Of a stretch of 64,000 nt of DNA, positions 52,639 through 62,961 are shown piece after piece. A program made the translations under genes and the position numbers. Numbering within the stretch: position 1 is the stretch's first letter; every line of letters begins with the position of its first letter. A model generated the notes under the pieces. It made no database searches. It had not been told where the DNA came from and worked only from the letters and a program-made list of their open reading frames with translations. The DNA lies in NCBI GenBank assembly GCA_010909165.1, contig MU008173.1, positions 310,001-374,000 on the forward strand. Reading direction: 5' to 3'. This DNA is from Anthoceros angustus (taxonomy: Eukaryota; Streptophyta; Anthocerotopsida; Anthocerotales; Anthocerotaceae).

Positions 52639-53539
52639 ATGAGGCTTCCGCGGCACATGGCGTTGCGGCTGGTGGCAGCGCTGTTGCTGCTGCTGGCTGT
52701 GGTGGCCATCGCTGACGCCACTCTGCAGCACAAGCCTCGTACCAAGTTCCTCACCAAGAACTACCACAAGACGTACCGGTACAAGTACGTGTGGTGTCAC
52801 AAGGATGCCAAGATTTGCAAGGATAAGAAGAAGAATCCGCATGGCGGCACGACGTGCTGCTTCAAGAAGGTGTGCAAGGATCTCACCAAGGACCCGCGCA
52901 ACTGCGGGAAGTGCGGGCGTTCCTGCGGTTATGGTCAGACTTGCTGCAAGGGGAAGTGTGTGAAGCTGGCTTCCAGCTTCAGTAATTGCGGGAAATGTGG
53001 CGTCAAGTGTAAGACGGGGGAGAAATGTATCTACGGATTGTGTGGCTACGCCGCTCCAGGTGGGAAGAAGCCCAAGGCACCCAAGCACCCCAAGCACCCC
53101 AAGCACAAGGCGAAGAAGCCGAAGAAGACCAAGAAGCCCAAACAGCCGAAGAAGCACTCTCCTCCGCCACCCCCCAAGTATCACTACCACAAGGCCCCGC
53201 CTCACACTCCTCCCCACCACGCTCCTCCTCACCACTCTCCTCCCCATCATTCTCCTCCCCACCATTCTCCTCCCCACCACTCTCCTCCCCACCACTCTCC
53301 TCCCCACCACCCTCCTCCTCACTACGCCCCTCCTCACCTTTCACCTCCCCACCACGCTCCTCCCCACCATCCCCACCCAAGCATGAGCCTCCGCACCACC
53401 CGCCTCCTCCTCCAGTGAAAAGCCATCTCCCACTCCCGCCTACCCTCCACCTAAGAAATCTCCTCCTCCTCCTTCCCCGCCCACTCACAAGTCGCCACCT
53501 CCCCCCACAGCCCACCCCCCGCCTTACTACAAGTACTGA
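52639..53539 (+). CDS. STIG1-like domain fused to His/Pro extensin-type tail
   Basis: The protein begins with a signal peptide (MALRLVAALLLLLAVVAIA, cleavage after ADA) and a STIG1 (stigma-specific) cysteine-rich domain: TTCCFKKVCKDLTKDPRNCG, KCGRSCGYGQTCCKGKC, and SNCGKCGVKCKTGEKC ending GLCGYA. A Lys/Pro linker (PKHPKHPKHKAKKPKKTKKP) leads to a repetitive wall-protein tail of SPPHH and PPPP motifs. The open frame stops at 53418, but the Pro-rich pattern continues in shifted frames: KHEPPHHPPPPPVK, then PSPTPAYPPPKKSPPPPP and SPPTHKSPPPPP, and ends TAHPPPYYKY at the stop 53537-53539. Two one-base shifts (near 53383 and 53415, both in base runs) would restore one frame. The intended protein is therefore about 300 residues. 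STIG1 proteins act in the apoplast. The His/Pro tail is unusual. Confidence 0.75.
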
Positions 53540-55820
53540 TCGAAGCCGGGGCGGAATAAACGCCACAGGCAGGATCCATGAAGGATCCCTGATCTGAGCC
53601 AATCCTGGAGTCTGGATGGTAGGTATCAGTATGTTCGAATCGGAGGTGGGATATGTCGTTGTTACAAGAAGGGCAACCATTGCAGCAGGCTGGCCATGGG
53701 AGGGATGAAGGCGGCGTCGTCTTTTCCTTTCTGTTCTGCAGCTCTGGGCGCTGGCGGAAGGGATCTCTTCTCCAAGTGGTGGTTCAAGCTCGTTACCAAC
53801 TTAAGTAGGCCAGGTGTGTTTGCATTCTGTCGTAGCTTTGAGCTTCTTTCAGTCTGTGTGATTGATGGGGTAGCTTGTGAGTTGAATCCAGGGCAGAGAG
53901 GTTTGCAGTTGCAGTTTGTGTGCCATCCCGGCAACTAGGGCCCTGCGCTGGCATGCTGTAGTGTAGAGGGAAGCGTGTGTTTCATTCCCGGCCCTGGTGT
54001 GCTTTGCCGCAAGGCCTGTGGAGTTCTCATCCACCCACCAGACCAGGAAGAGCCCTCGATGTACCGGTTGTTGCCGATCTTAGTTGCCGTATTTCTTCCT
54101 CCTTTCTTTATTTTTTGTTCCCGTCTTCAGATATCTTGCTGTAGCATGCTCCTCTCAGCTCGAAGAGCTGCGAGCCCAATATGGATGTCAGTGCAGTCCT
54201 GTTGGTGGCTACCTCCTCCTGTTTTTCCCGGTGAGGCCTTAGCCTCCCCCAGGACATCTGCGTCAGTCAGTCGTAGATAGTGCAGCCATTATATTTATCC
54301 CTCCCTCGCACACTGGTTTCTCATAAGAGAAAGAACCCAACTTTGATGTGTACTTGGGTGGTGGGAGTATAATCGATCGACTCCACTCTGGAGTCTTGTC
54401 TTTTGCTAACTCCTCTCTTCCCTTCTTCCCCTCCCTCAGAATCGTCTATACCTTCTTGACGAAGGGAAACAACCAACCTTGTCTCGGTATGTAACCCGAA
54501 GAATGCAACCCTCTGTAATCGTGTCCTAAGCATGAGAGGCTTGGGACTCGAGTCTGCTCACACGAGAAGCGTCTGGGCTTGTGAGGATGTGGGCATCCCG
54601 AGACACCGGTCTGCCGCGTCGCTTTTCTGTTAATCCCCCCTCGGCTGGCAGGTAATCAGACAAACTAACTAACAATCTTGCACGATGGAGTATTGTGTGT
54701 CGCTTGCTCTAGTGCGGATCGTAAGGCAGCGCAGTTGACGGCGGATATGGATCCCACTCGGGGTCGTTCGTCGTCAGCCGTGACGTCGTCCGTCGGCTAA
54801 CCACCGCGGTCAAGTTGCGCGGCGTCTGTGGGTCGCAGGGGATCATGGTTGGGAGTCGGATCCCTCCTACCTCGCTCCAAGTCCTCTCGCCTACGCATTT
54901 CCGGAACCCAATTGCCATAGTCGGGATCGACGCGTGTTTGCATGTACGGGGCGTCCTGGCATGTGGATCCACAGCCTCATGTGCGGGGTATCGGTGACGC
55001 CATTGTGGACTACTCTATACATAGCTACAAGTGTCCAGAAACACAAGCGCATGGCGACGACGTGCGGGTGGGAACGTGCCACCGTGCCAAGCCTTCTCTG
55101 CACTCTAGAGCGGCAGAATCCGGAGCCATGGCCCCCGCCAGCCACTACGTTGCCCTACTTCCGCTTATTCTGCGCACCCCAGACACTCCGAAGCCAGCTA
55201 GCCAGCACAGCTCACATCAGCTCGCAGTCTCTGACACACGCAGAAAGCCGCGCATCTGGCTTCGCCGGATGAACGGAGAAGACGGGGTCGGAACGGTACG
55301 GGACGGGGCGGGGGCCTCGGGTTCCGGTTCCGTTTCACCTGCCTAGGGCAACGGCTGCCAGCGCCGTGCGGGAATAAGGATCGTGAAATCCAAATCGCGC
55401 CAGGCCAGCACGCGCGCGGTGTGAACGGTCCGTGAGTCCGTGCGCGACCGGCGGTCGGGGGCCCACGCGACCGGACTGCCACGGACCGGGCCGGACCGCT
55501 CCTGTTTTTCCTTAGCGGCGCATTAGCGTGGACTCTGAGTCGCGGAAGGAGTCGTTACCGGAATCCGAATTCGGCGGAGTTGATCGACGGACCTCGGAAT
55601 TTGATCCCTCTGACTCTTTGTGGTCGGGGACCCGGTACGCTGTAAGTCCGCTCATGTACAGTAATTGTGAGGGTTTGTCTTGCCTAACAAGAAATCTGGC
55701 ACGCTTCCACATGCATGTGTGTATGTATGTACGTGTGTAGGCTCTCGGTGGAACTGGTTTGTTTGTTTGTTTGTTGCATTATTTGTGCTTCCTTGTCCTG
55801 GTCCCTGAATATTAGGACAA
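53540..55820. other. No recognisable gene
   Basis: Frames on both strands are short or overlapping. A (GTTT)n run lies at 55760-55776. No feature is supported. Confidence 0.4.
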
Positions 55821-58391
55821 GTGCGGGTGATGGAGTGATTGGTTTCGTGATGTGCCCACCCAAGGGTACGATAAAGCACCGCATTCACATTTGCAGCCCA
55901 GCCCTGCTCTGCCCTGCTGCTTGTCATCCATGTCGTGCGTCATCACCCGAACCTGCTGCTGGCAATTGCGGATTCTGTGCCCCACGCAGGTGGTGTGTCT
56001 TACAAGGACTGGTCAATTGGCGGCAACTGCTTGGACGACTAGGTCATCTCGGTTGCTGGCCAGGTTTTTTGATTTGCCTCATGCTTGGGATGGCTTCCGT
56101 CGAAGTGGTTGAACACCGGGATTCTGAGGGAGCTCATGGTGGTTGATTGACTGCCAGGCCTACTGTTGCGTTTCCTTGGACGCAGCGGGTCCTCATGGCA
56201 GCTAGTGTGGATGCCGTTGCCAAGCAGGCTGTGCCTGCTGACTCCGTTCTGCCGTCGGGTAAGTTGTTTCTCAATCAGGGTTTTGACTGTGCATGGAAGC
56301 TAAGCATTGGAAAATGCAGTTGGTTTGAGGGGTTGGCTTATCGTTGGTAGCCCTTCTTCATGGCAGGGACAAGCTTTCGGAAGAAGGTGGAGATATTGAA
56401 CGAGAGAAATGAGAGACTGGTAGGGTACCTGGATGATACTGGATCTGAAAATGTGGTGATCCTGTGCCACGGATTTCGTTCCTCCAAGGTTGGTTGCCTT
56501 CGGTTTTCCATCTTCTGCCTCCGTGAGACATGAACTGATCTGTGTGGTGAGTTCCTTGCCCTGATTGTGGGGGGCTGGTGGACCAGGACAGTGGCACTCT
56601 TGGCATTGTTGCATCAGCTCTTCTTGAAGCGGGCATCACTGTTTTCGATTTGACTTCTCTGGGAATGGGTAGGTGGTGTTTTGTCTAACTTTCCTGGCAA
56701 ACCCTGCTGATTTTTCTTGATCCGTTTGGGGTTTGAAAACGTCCTCCTCTGCTGCCCAACTTGCCAGGGAAAGCGAGGGAGAATTTGTAATTGGTAATTC
56801 CTGGGATGAGGTAGAGGATCTTCGAGCTGTAGTTCTGCATTGGAGAAGTGAGGTCGCAAAGTCAGCCATATTGTTGGTCACAGCAAAGGTATGCTCAGGT
56901 TGCTTCAGCTCTTAGTCGCTCTTGACTGAAGTATGTTTGTGCAAACAAAGCCAGGAACAGGAGCACAAGCTGCCTGTGGCTTCAGCTCGCAGTCAAACTG
57001 ATGTCTACGTCATGCAGGAGGTTGTGCCGTGTTGCTCTATGCTTCCAAGTACCAGGATGTGAGTACCGTGATAAATGTAAGTGGTCGATGTTATGGGAGG
57101 AATGGAGGGTGCGGGTGATGGAGTGATTGGTTTCGTGATGTGCCCACCCAAGGGTACGATAAAGCACCGCATTCACATTTGCAGCCCAGCCCTGCTCTGC
57201 CCTGCTGCTTGTCATCCATGTCGTGCGTCATCACCCGAACCTGCTGCTGGCGGATTCTGTGCCCCACGCAGGTGGTGTGTCTTACAAGGACTGGTCAATT
57301 GGCGGCAACTGCTTGGACGACTAGGTCATCTCGGTTGCTGGCCAGGTTTTTTGATTTGCCTCATGCTTGGGATGGCTTCCGTCGAAGTGGTTGAACACCG
57401 ATTCTGAGGAGCTCATGGTGGTTGATTGACTGCCAGGCCTACTGTTGCGTTTCCTTGGACGCAGCGGGTCCTCATGGCAGCTAGTGTGGATGCCGTTGCC
57501 AAGCAGGCTGTGCCTGCTGACTCCGTTCTGCCGTCGGGTAAGTTGTTTCTCAATCAGGGTTTTGACTGTGCATGGAAGCTAAGCATTGGAAAATGCAGTT
57601 GGTTTGAGGGGTTGGCTTATCGTTGGTAGCCCTTCTTCATGGCAGGGACAAGCTTTCGGAAGAAGGTGGAGATATTGAACGAGAGAAATGAGAGACTGGT
57701 AGGGTACCTGGATGATACTGGATCTGAAAATGTGGTGATCCTGTGCCACGGATTTCGTTCCTCCAAGGTTGGTTGCCTTCGGTTTTCCATCTTCTGCCTC
57801 CGTGAGACATGAACTGATCTGTGTGGTGAGTTCCTTGCCCTGATTGTGGGGGGCTGGTGGACCAGGACAGTGGCACTCTTGGCATTGTTGCATCAGCTCT
57901 TCTTGAAGCGGGCATCACTGTTTTTCGATTTGACTTCTCTGGGAATGGGTAGGTGGTGTTTTTGTCTAACTTTCCCTGGCAAACCCTGCTGATTTTTCTT
58001 GATCCGTTTGGGGTTTGAAAAACGTCCTCCTCTGCTGCCCAACTTGCCAGGGAAAGCGAGGGAGAATTTGTAATTGGTAATTCCTGGGATGAGGTAGAGG
58101 ATCTTCGAGCTGTAGTTCTGCATTGGAGAAGTGAGGGTCGCAAAGTCAGCCATATTGTTGGTCACAGCAAAGGTATGCTCAGGTTGCTTCAGCTCTTAGT
58201 CGCTCTTGACTGAAGTATGTTTGTGCAAACAAAGCCAGGAACAGGAGCACAAGCTGCCTGTGGCTTCAGCTCGCAGTCAAACTGATGTCTACGTCATGCA
58301 GGAGGTTGTGCCGTGTTGCTCTATGCTTCCAAGTACCAGGATGTGAGTACCGTGATAAATGTAAGTGGTCGATGTTATGGGAGGAATGGAG
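55821..58391. repeat. Tandem direct duplication, 1.29 kb x2
   Basis: Copy A is 55821-57108 and copy B is 57109-58391. Each starts with GTGCGGGTGATGGAGTGATT and ends with TTATGGGAGGAATGGAG. Copy A is clean to about 56600 and then lacks single bases (TTTTCG for TTTTTCG at 56640, GAGGTCGC for GAGGGTCGC at 56850, and others). Copy B lacks bases at 57245-57420 (CTGGCGGATTC, ACACCGATTC) and is clean afterwards. The damaged stretch spans the junction. Confidence 0.9.
56195..57108 (+). pseudogene. Alpha/beta hydrolase gene, truncated copy A
   Basis: This is the 5' two thirds of the gene at 57474-58922 (exon 1 to the start of exon 5), cut at 57108 by the duplication junction. Frame is broken by single-base losses in exon 3 (VFRFDFSGNG reads with a shift) and exon 4. 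It has no 3' exons and cannot make the full enzyme. If the duplication is false, this copy does not exist in the genome. Confidence 0.8.
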
Positions 58392-58922
58392 TTAGGGTGC
58401 GATTAGGCGAAGAAGGCATACAAGAGCTTGAAGAAAAAGGCTTCCTTGAGGTCAATGACAGATTTGGTACTGCCCTATTCGTAGCTCCTCGTGTTTTTGT
58501 TTGCGTCTCGTAGCTAGCATGACTGAACCTGCTGTTTGTGCCAGGTTCATACCGCGTGACCAGAAAAAGCCTCGAGCCCAGGTATGCAGAGACAGATATG
58601 AAGGAGGAAGCTGCCAAGATACCAACAAGCTGCAGGTTTTCAAGTCTCCTTTCTTACCGTTGTTCGCACATTTCATCGTAATGCCTCCTGTCCTCGTTAA
58701 TAAAAAGACCATGACCGTGAAACTTGTCTCTGATGCAGCGTCTTCACAGTCCATGGGTCGGACGATGACGTGGTACTAGTGAAGGACGCTTATGAATTTG
58801 ACAAAGTCATTCCCACCCACAGCTTGAATATTATTCAAGGAGGCGATCATCGCTTTCGGTCAAAGGCGGGTGAATTGGGTCAAGCTGTAGTGGCTTATGT
58901 ACGAAGGCAAGTTGATTCATAA
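57474..58922 (+). CDS. Alpha/beta hydrolase (S33-type, GHSKGG)
   Basis: Seven exons with GT-AG borders and consistent phase: 57474-57537, 57646-57767, 57866-57948, 58051-58172, 58302-58466, 58545-58635 and 58739-58922 encode 276 residues. Key blocks are ILCHGFRSSKDSG, VFRFDFSGNGESEGEF, VGHSKGGCAVLLYASKYQD with nucleophile S129 in GHSKGG, the acid region VHGSDDDVV (about D225) and the base H253 in GGDHRF. This matches plant alpha/beta hydrolases related to serine aminopeptidase S33 and esterases; the substrate is unknown. Length is normal and no break is seen in this copy. The start is chosen because exon 1 joins in frame; the upstream part lies in the duplicated unit. No transit peptide is evident. 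Confidence 0.85.
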
Positions 58923-59214
58923 GGTTCCTTTAGCTGGGGGAACTTTACACACCGAGGATATGGGACTCAGTAGTAAGGCTAGTTTCTCTTTCTGGGAAGT
59001 TTTGAAGATATCGGAATTTTGGAACATGGGCGAACCCCATGAAAGAAACCCCGGTGGAAAGAGGCCACGGGGAGATACGACCTGCATTCCGAAGGTTCGG
59101 AAACAGGTGCGGAAGGACATAGTTTGGTACAAGGATCTGTATCGGGAACTCAAGTCTAAGTTCAGTGATTCGATTAGGGCCCGAATTGCTGGGTCTTCTC
59201 TGCCTCTTCCTTAG

Positions 59215-60960
59215 TTGTTGCTTCTAAATTTTTTTTTAGTCACAACAGTCGCCCATGTGACGTGAAGTCTCCTGGGAACCCTCGTCCCCAGCAAGACCTT
59301 TTTCGGCCTCTTCGGGTGTATTAAATCATAAATAAGTAAAATCGGATGGTTCTTTTCTCACCTGGACAAGTACCACCATAGTCAGTTTCACGGCCTCATC
59401 TCTTATTTCAAAAAGAGAGGCCATTGATCCCTCTTTCTGCAATTTCTAGATCGGTTTAGGTCTCCACACCCACGGCAACGCTTGCGAGCATCTTTCAACA
59501 GTGTCTAAGATCTGCAAGAATGTTCATTAAGCAAACTTTACCAGGAATTTATGACACCATCATGTACTCCCTTGAAAAACTTCAGGTCCATGTGAGGCCG
59601 AAAAATGGTGTAAAGATTTCCAAACAGGAAAAATGGAACCAAATTTTAATGGAATCTTGCCTTCTTGGCCACCACAAGGCATGAAGATGGTGTTCAAACA
59701 TTTTCTTTCAAAAATCAGCATGTTCCGCTAAAGCCCCCCCACCTTTGCTCAAACCTCCCACCTCTTCAATATGAAGGAAAAAAATCATCCAGCGCTGAAT
59801 GCACCCAAAACGACTCAAAATGAGTTTGTTCGTCAATTAGGCATTAACTATGTTCAACTCCTTTGATGAAAGGTAGTGCTAGGTTTGGCAAGTTTGTGCT
59901 TAAGATTTCCAAGTTCTATCCTATTTGCTAAATTCGAGTAATAATGCATGCGACAATCTGGTAGTAAGGGAGCTGACATTAAGAAGGCCCTGTTGATATC
60001 GCCTAATGTCACCGCAATCTGACAATAAAAGATGTGACATTAAGAAGACCTTGTCAATTTCAGCACCTTGCTGATGCCTGATTCAATAGAAAGGAGGAAA
60101 AAGAAGAAGGGACAAACAATTTAGAGCCTAATTTATTGCAAATGTGTTACGGCTCAGTTTAGGCTCTTGCTGACTTGGAGAATACATGTATGCTTCACAC
60201 CCTGTTGCTCCTCCTTTGCACCAGCAATAGAAGTCATCAAATCCTCTCCTTCGTCCACAAGCCACATCGGCATCAAGAAGATCTTAACGGGTTTATAGCT
60301 TAGTAATCATGTGGTTATGGTAACCTTGATCTTTTATCATTTATAGAATACCTACAAATAAATCTATATCTCAATTAGTCAAAAAAAGCAATTATCTCTA
60401 TTTACAATAATTTGCACTAGTGATCGAGAAACTACAATGCACTTCTAAACAGAAAAAGGAAAAATCTAAAACAGTCTCTACATGCAACATCTAAAATTAG
60501 TTTTTACCAATCTCAAATAATGGGGTGAAATACCAAATGAAACATCTAAAATTGGTCTTTACGATCTCTGCCTACGCTATGAAATACAAAATGAAACTAG
60601 AATTTCATCATCCATATGAAATTGATCATACCAGGTTTCCATCATCCATATGAAATTAATCATACCAGGTTTCCATCATCCTTATGAAATCGATCAATTT
60701 TTTGTTGTTAATATATTGATTCTTTCGATACCTCCAAAGTAGTGAGCAAAATGCCCATTTCATATAATACGCTCCGTAACAATTACACCATTCTTGATAT
60801 ATATATATATGATTTTTGCATATTTATTGGAGAACTTTACATCAGTAAACCTTAGAACTTACTATTTTAAGTTTTTACCTAGAAGTACTACATAAAAATT
60901 ATAAAATAAATAACTAAATAAATAACTAAATAACTAAATAAATAAAATTAGAGCTGAATA
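59215..60960. other. Intergenic, no gene recognised
   Basis: After the hydrolase 3' flank (an open frame at 58897-59214 overlaps its end and is not supported) there is only AT-rich sequence with short frames. It includes the small repeats at 60600 and AAATAACTAAAT runs near 60900-60950. Confidence 0.4.
60602..60690. repeat. Tandem repeat, about 35 bp x3
   Basis: Three copies of a unit made of TTTCCATCATCCATATGAAA plus TTGATCATACCAGG. The third copy is degenerate (CCTTATGAAATCGATC). Confidence 0.8.
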
Positions 60961-60969
60961 TTAACAATA

Positions 60970-61467
60970 TTAGTTAAAAGGTAGAGCTGGACAAGATTCT
61001 TCATCTTTTTTTTTACGACGGGTGTAGTAATAATCTAAACTACAGCCCGGTGATTCAATTATCGCTCCTATGCTTCTTGCACAAGTTTTAAGCACAGTGT
61101 TTTGAATATACTTGAGACATTCACCACACTCTATTTTTGACAAATAGACATGAGGTTGAGATATATCTTCTTCAGGATAGATAGTATTTTTATACCCCAA
61201 GCAATTAGCACCAGACTCAAAGGTAATGTGCCCCAACAATAGGTTGTATTGAACATTCGACCTTGGATGACTAATGACAGAATTTGAAATCAATGTACCC
61301 AACCATGATAGAAGATTAAGTTGTCCTGGGTCGAACAAATCAAATTGTTTCTCTGAGCAATAAGTAAAGGATATGGATTCCCACCATTTCACTTCTGCTA
61401 TTACAATATTGGCATGAGATATACCAGCCAAAATATAAATATAAATAAAACATATATTTAAATACAT
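60970..61467 (-). CDS. Single-domain DUF26 (Gnk2-like) secreted protein 3
   Basis: This 165-residue protein, the same length as the one at 45361-45858, has an N-terminal signal (MYLNICFIYIYILAGISHA) and one DUF26 domain: FTYCSEKQFDLFDPGQLN, LSWLGTLISNSV, ANCLGYKNTIYPEEDISQPH, ECGECLKYIQNTVLKTCARS and ESPGCSLDYYYTR. All family cysteines are present and the reading frame is clean. It is the closest paralogue of the 45361 gene, and both start MYLxIxF. It may be apoplastic and sugar-binding or antifungal by family analogy; this is inferred only. Confidence 0.88.
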   Translation of the reverse strand: MYLNICFIYIYILAGISHANIVIAEVKWWESISFTYCSEKQFDLFDPGQLNLLSWLGTLISNSVISHPRSNVQYNLLLGHITFESGANCLGYKNTIYPEEDISQPHVYLSKIECGECLKYIQNTVLKTCARSIGAIIESPGCSLDYYYTRRKKKDEESCPALPFN

Positions 61468-62460
61468 CTTACTAGTAATGATGTAAAAGATTTAGGCAAC
61501 TCTGTTGATCGATCTTTGCAAGTGAAGACCACGAAGACCACTCCTATTTCACTGGATCGCCTCGGGTGAAGTGCGATTTCCCTTAGTCAAGATATTGTAT
61601 CCTCTTTCGATGGCATGGGGTTATTTTGCAGTGAAACTTTACTTCATATCGATTCCATGGAGTTGATAGAAGAACTCTTTCTTCTGTTTTGTGATCTAGT
61701 AGAGGGATAGAGTATTGTTAATGAACTTAGCAAAATTTTCTTACAAAGTAGAGTAATAATTGATAAATATATTTTAAATCATTATATGAATTATCATTTT
61801 TTTGAAATATTATGTGTCCTTAATTATAATAAGATTCATAGCATACTAGCTCAACTCTTTCCCTACCAGTCAACCATGAACTTTCATTGAAATAAAATAT
61901 TCTGTATAGAAAAGTTGAACATGAAAAGAATCTGGAATCTTGAATTGACATTTCATGCATTATTTCTATGAATTGTTTTCATCAACAATTTTACGTAATA
62001 ATTCTATGGTGATGTTATATTTAATTATTTATTTTTATAAAATATCTTAAAATTATTAGAATAAATAATATCTTAGAATTTAGAGATATTAAATCATAAT
62101 ATTATTTAGAGAATAACGATGCTGGAGTGTTCTACAATGTTAAAAAAATATAAATGTTCAGAAGTATTTCCTTGATAATGGCTCCATGGCTTAGTTTTAA
62201 TATCTTATTATACATGTACTATTATCTATCTTGTCCGATGCTCACACTTTTAGTTATGAAGTATCTATTGTGTTACTAGCTTGCTTTGTACTTATTCTTT
62301 ATTTGCACACGAAAATTTAGAGATTATAGTTTAGATTTATAGTAATATTTTTAATATTTTTCAGAAAGCTTAATTCTTTCTAAAAAGGGGGTTTAGATTT
62401 ATGTATAAAACTTTAAGTGAGATCCTTAGGCTTGTACTATAATCTACAAAGAAGAAGAAT
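61468..62460. other. AT-rich intergenic
   Basis: No gene recognised. Composition is strongly AT-rich. Confidence 0.4.
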
Positions 62461-62518
62461 ATATAATAGTCCACTTGGACGGAATTTTCCTATCATGGGA
62501 CTTAGTACTTAACAACTT

Positions 62519-62947
62519 GTACCGTGGTGTGCCTAAGCTACTTGCAACAAGGGCATTCACTCCCTTTAGGCACCACCGGCCAGCTATCGCCGGCCGTGAC
62601 AGAGAGAAGCTCAACGAGAAGGACTGGACACGAATCGGCGTACATGAGAGGCGCTAGCACGAGTAATGGCCAGACGAGCATGCCTAGGACATACCTGCTA
62701 GAGCTAGACGAAGGAACCAAGGTTAGAACTAGAGGTTAGGCGAGGCGGGATTAAGCTAACCCTCGATCTAACCAAACCCGGTAGTTAAGTTAGCTCAGGT
62801 AAAGAAACGGTCGGAACCTGGGACGCGGGGGGTATAAGAACTAGGTGCTCCCATAATCAGACTCTCTCGATTCCACACTCTCGCTTCTCCGCTCTTGCCG
62901 GTCGGGTCATCAAGCTCGCGAGATGTCTGAGCTCATCTCCACTTACA
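62519..62947 (+). mobile_element. LTR (5') of a retrotransposon, approximate
   Basis: The right end reads ...CACTTACA at 62947, two bases before the primer-binding site. A TATAAG box lies at 62833-62838 and an R-region-like sequence TCAGACTCTCTCGATTCC follows. The left end is a guess (TGTACCGTGG at 62519); other TG positions are possible. The element extends past the window edge. Confidence 0.55.
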
Positions 62948-62949
62948 TC

Positions 62950-62961
62950 TGGTATCAGAGC
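62950..62961 (+). mobile_element. Retrotransposon primer-binding site, initiator tRNA-Met type
   Basis: TGGTATCAGAGC is the complement of the 3' end of initiator tRNA-Met, the standard primer site of many plant LTR retrotransposons, most often Ty1/copia. It lies two bases after a CA terminus. Confidence 0.85.

Noticed and set aside
58897-59214. 105-codon plus-strand frame after the hydrolase
   Set aside because: It starts inside the last hydrolase exon in another frame and has no motif. It is probably the 3' untranslated region.
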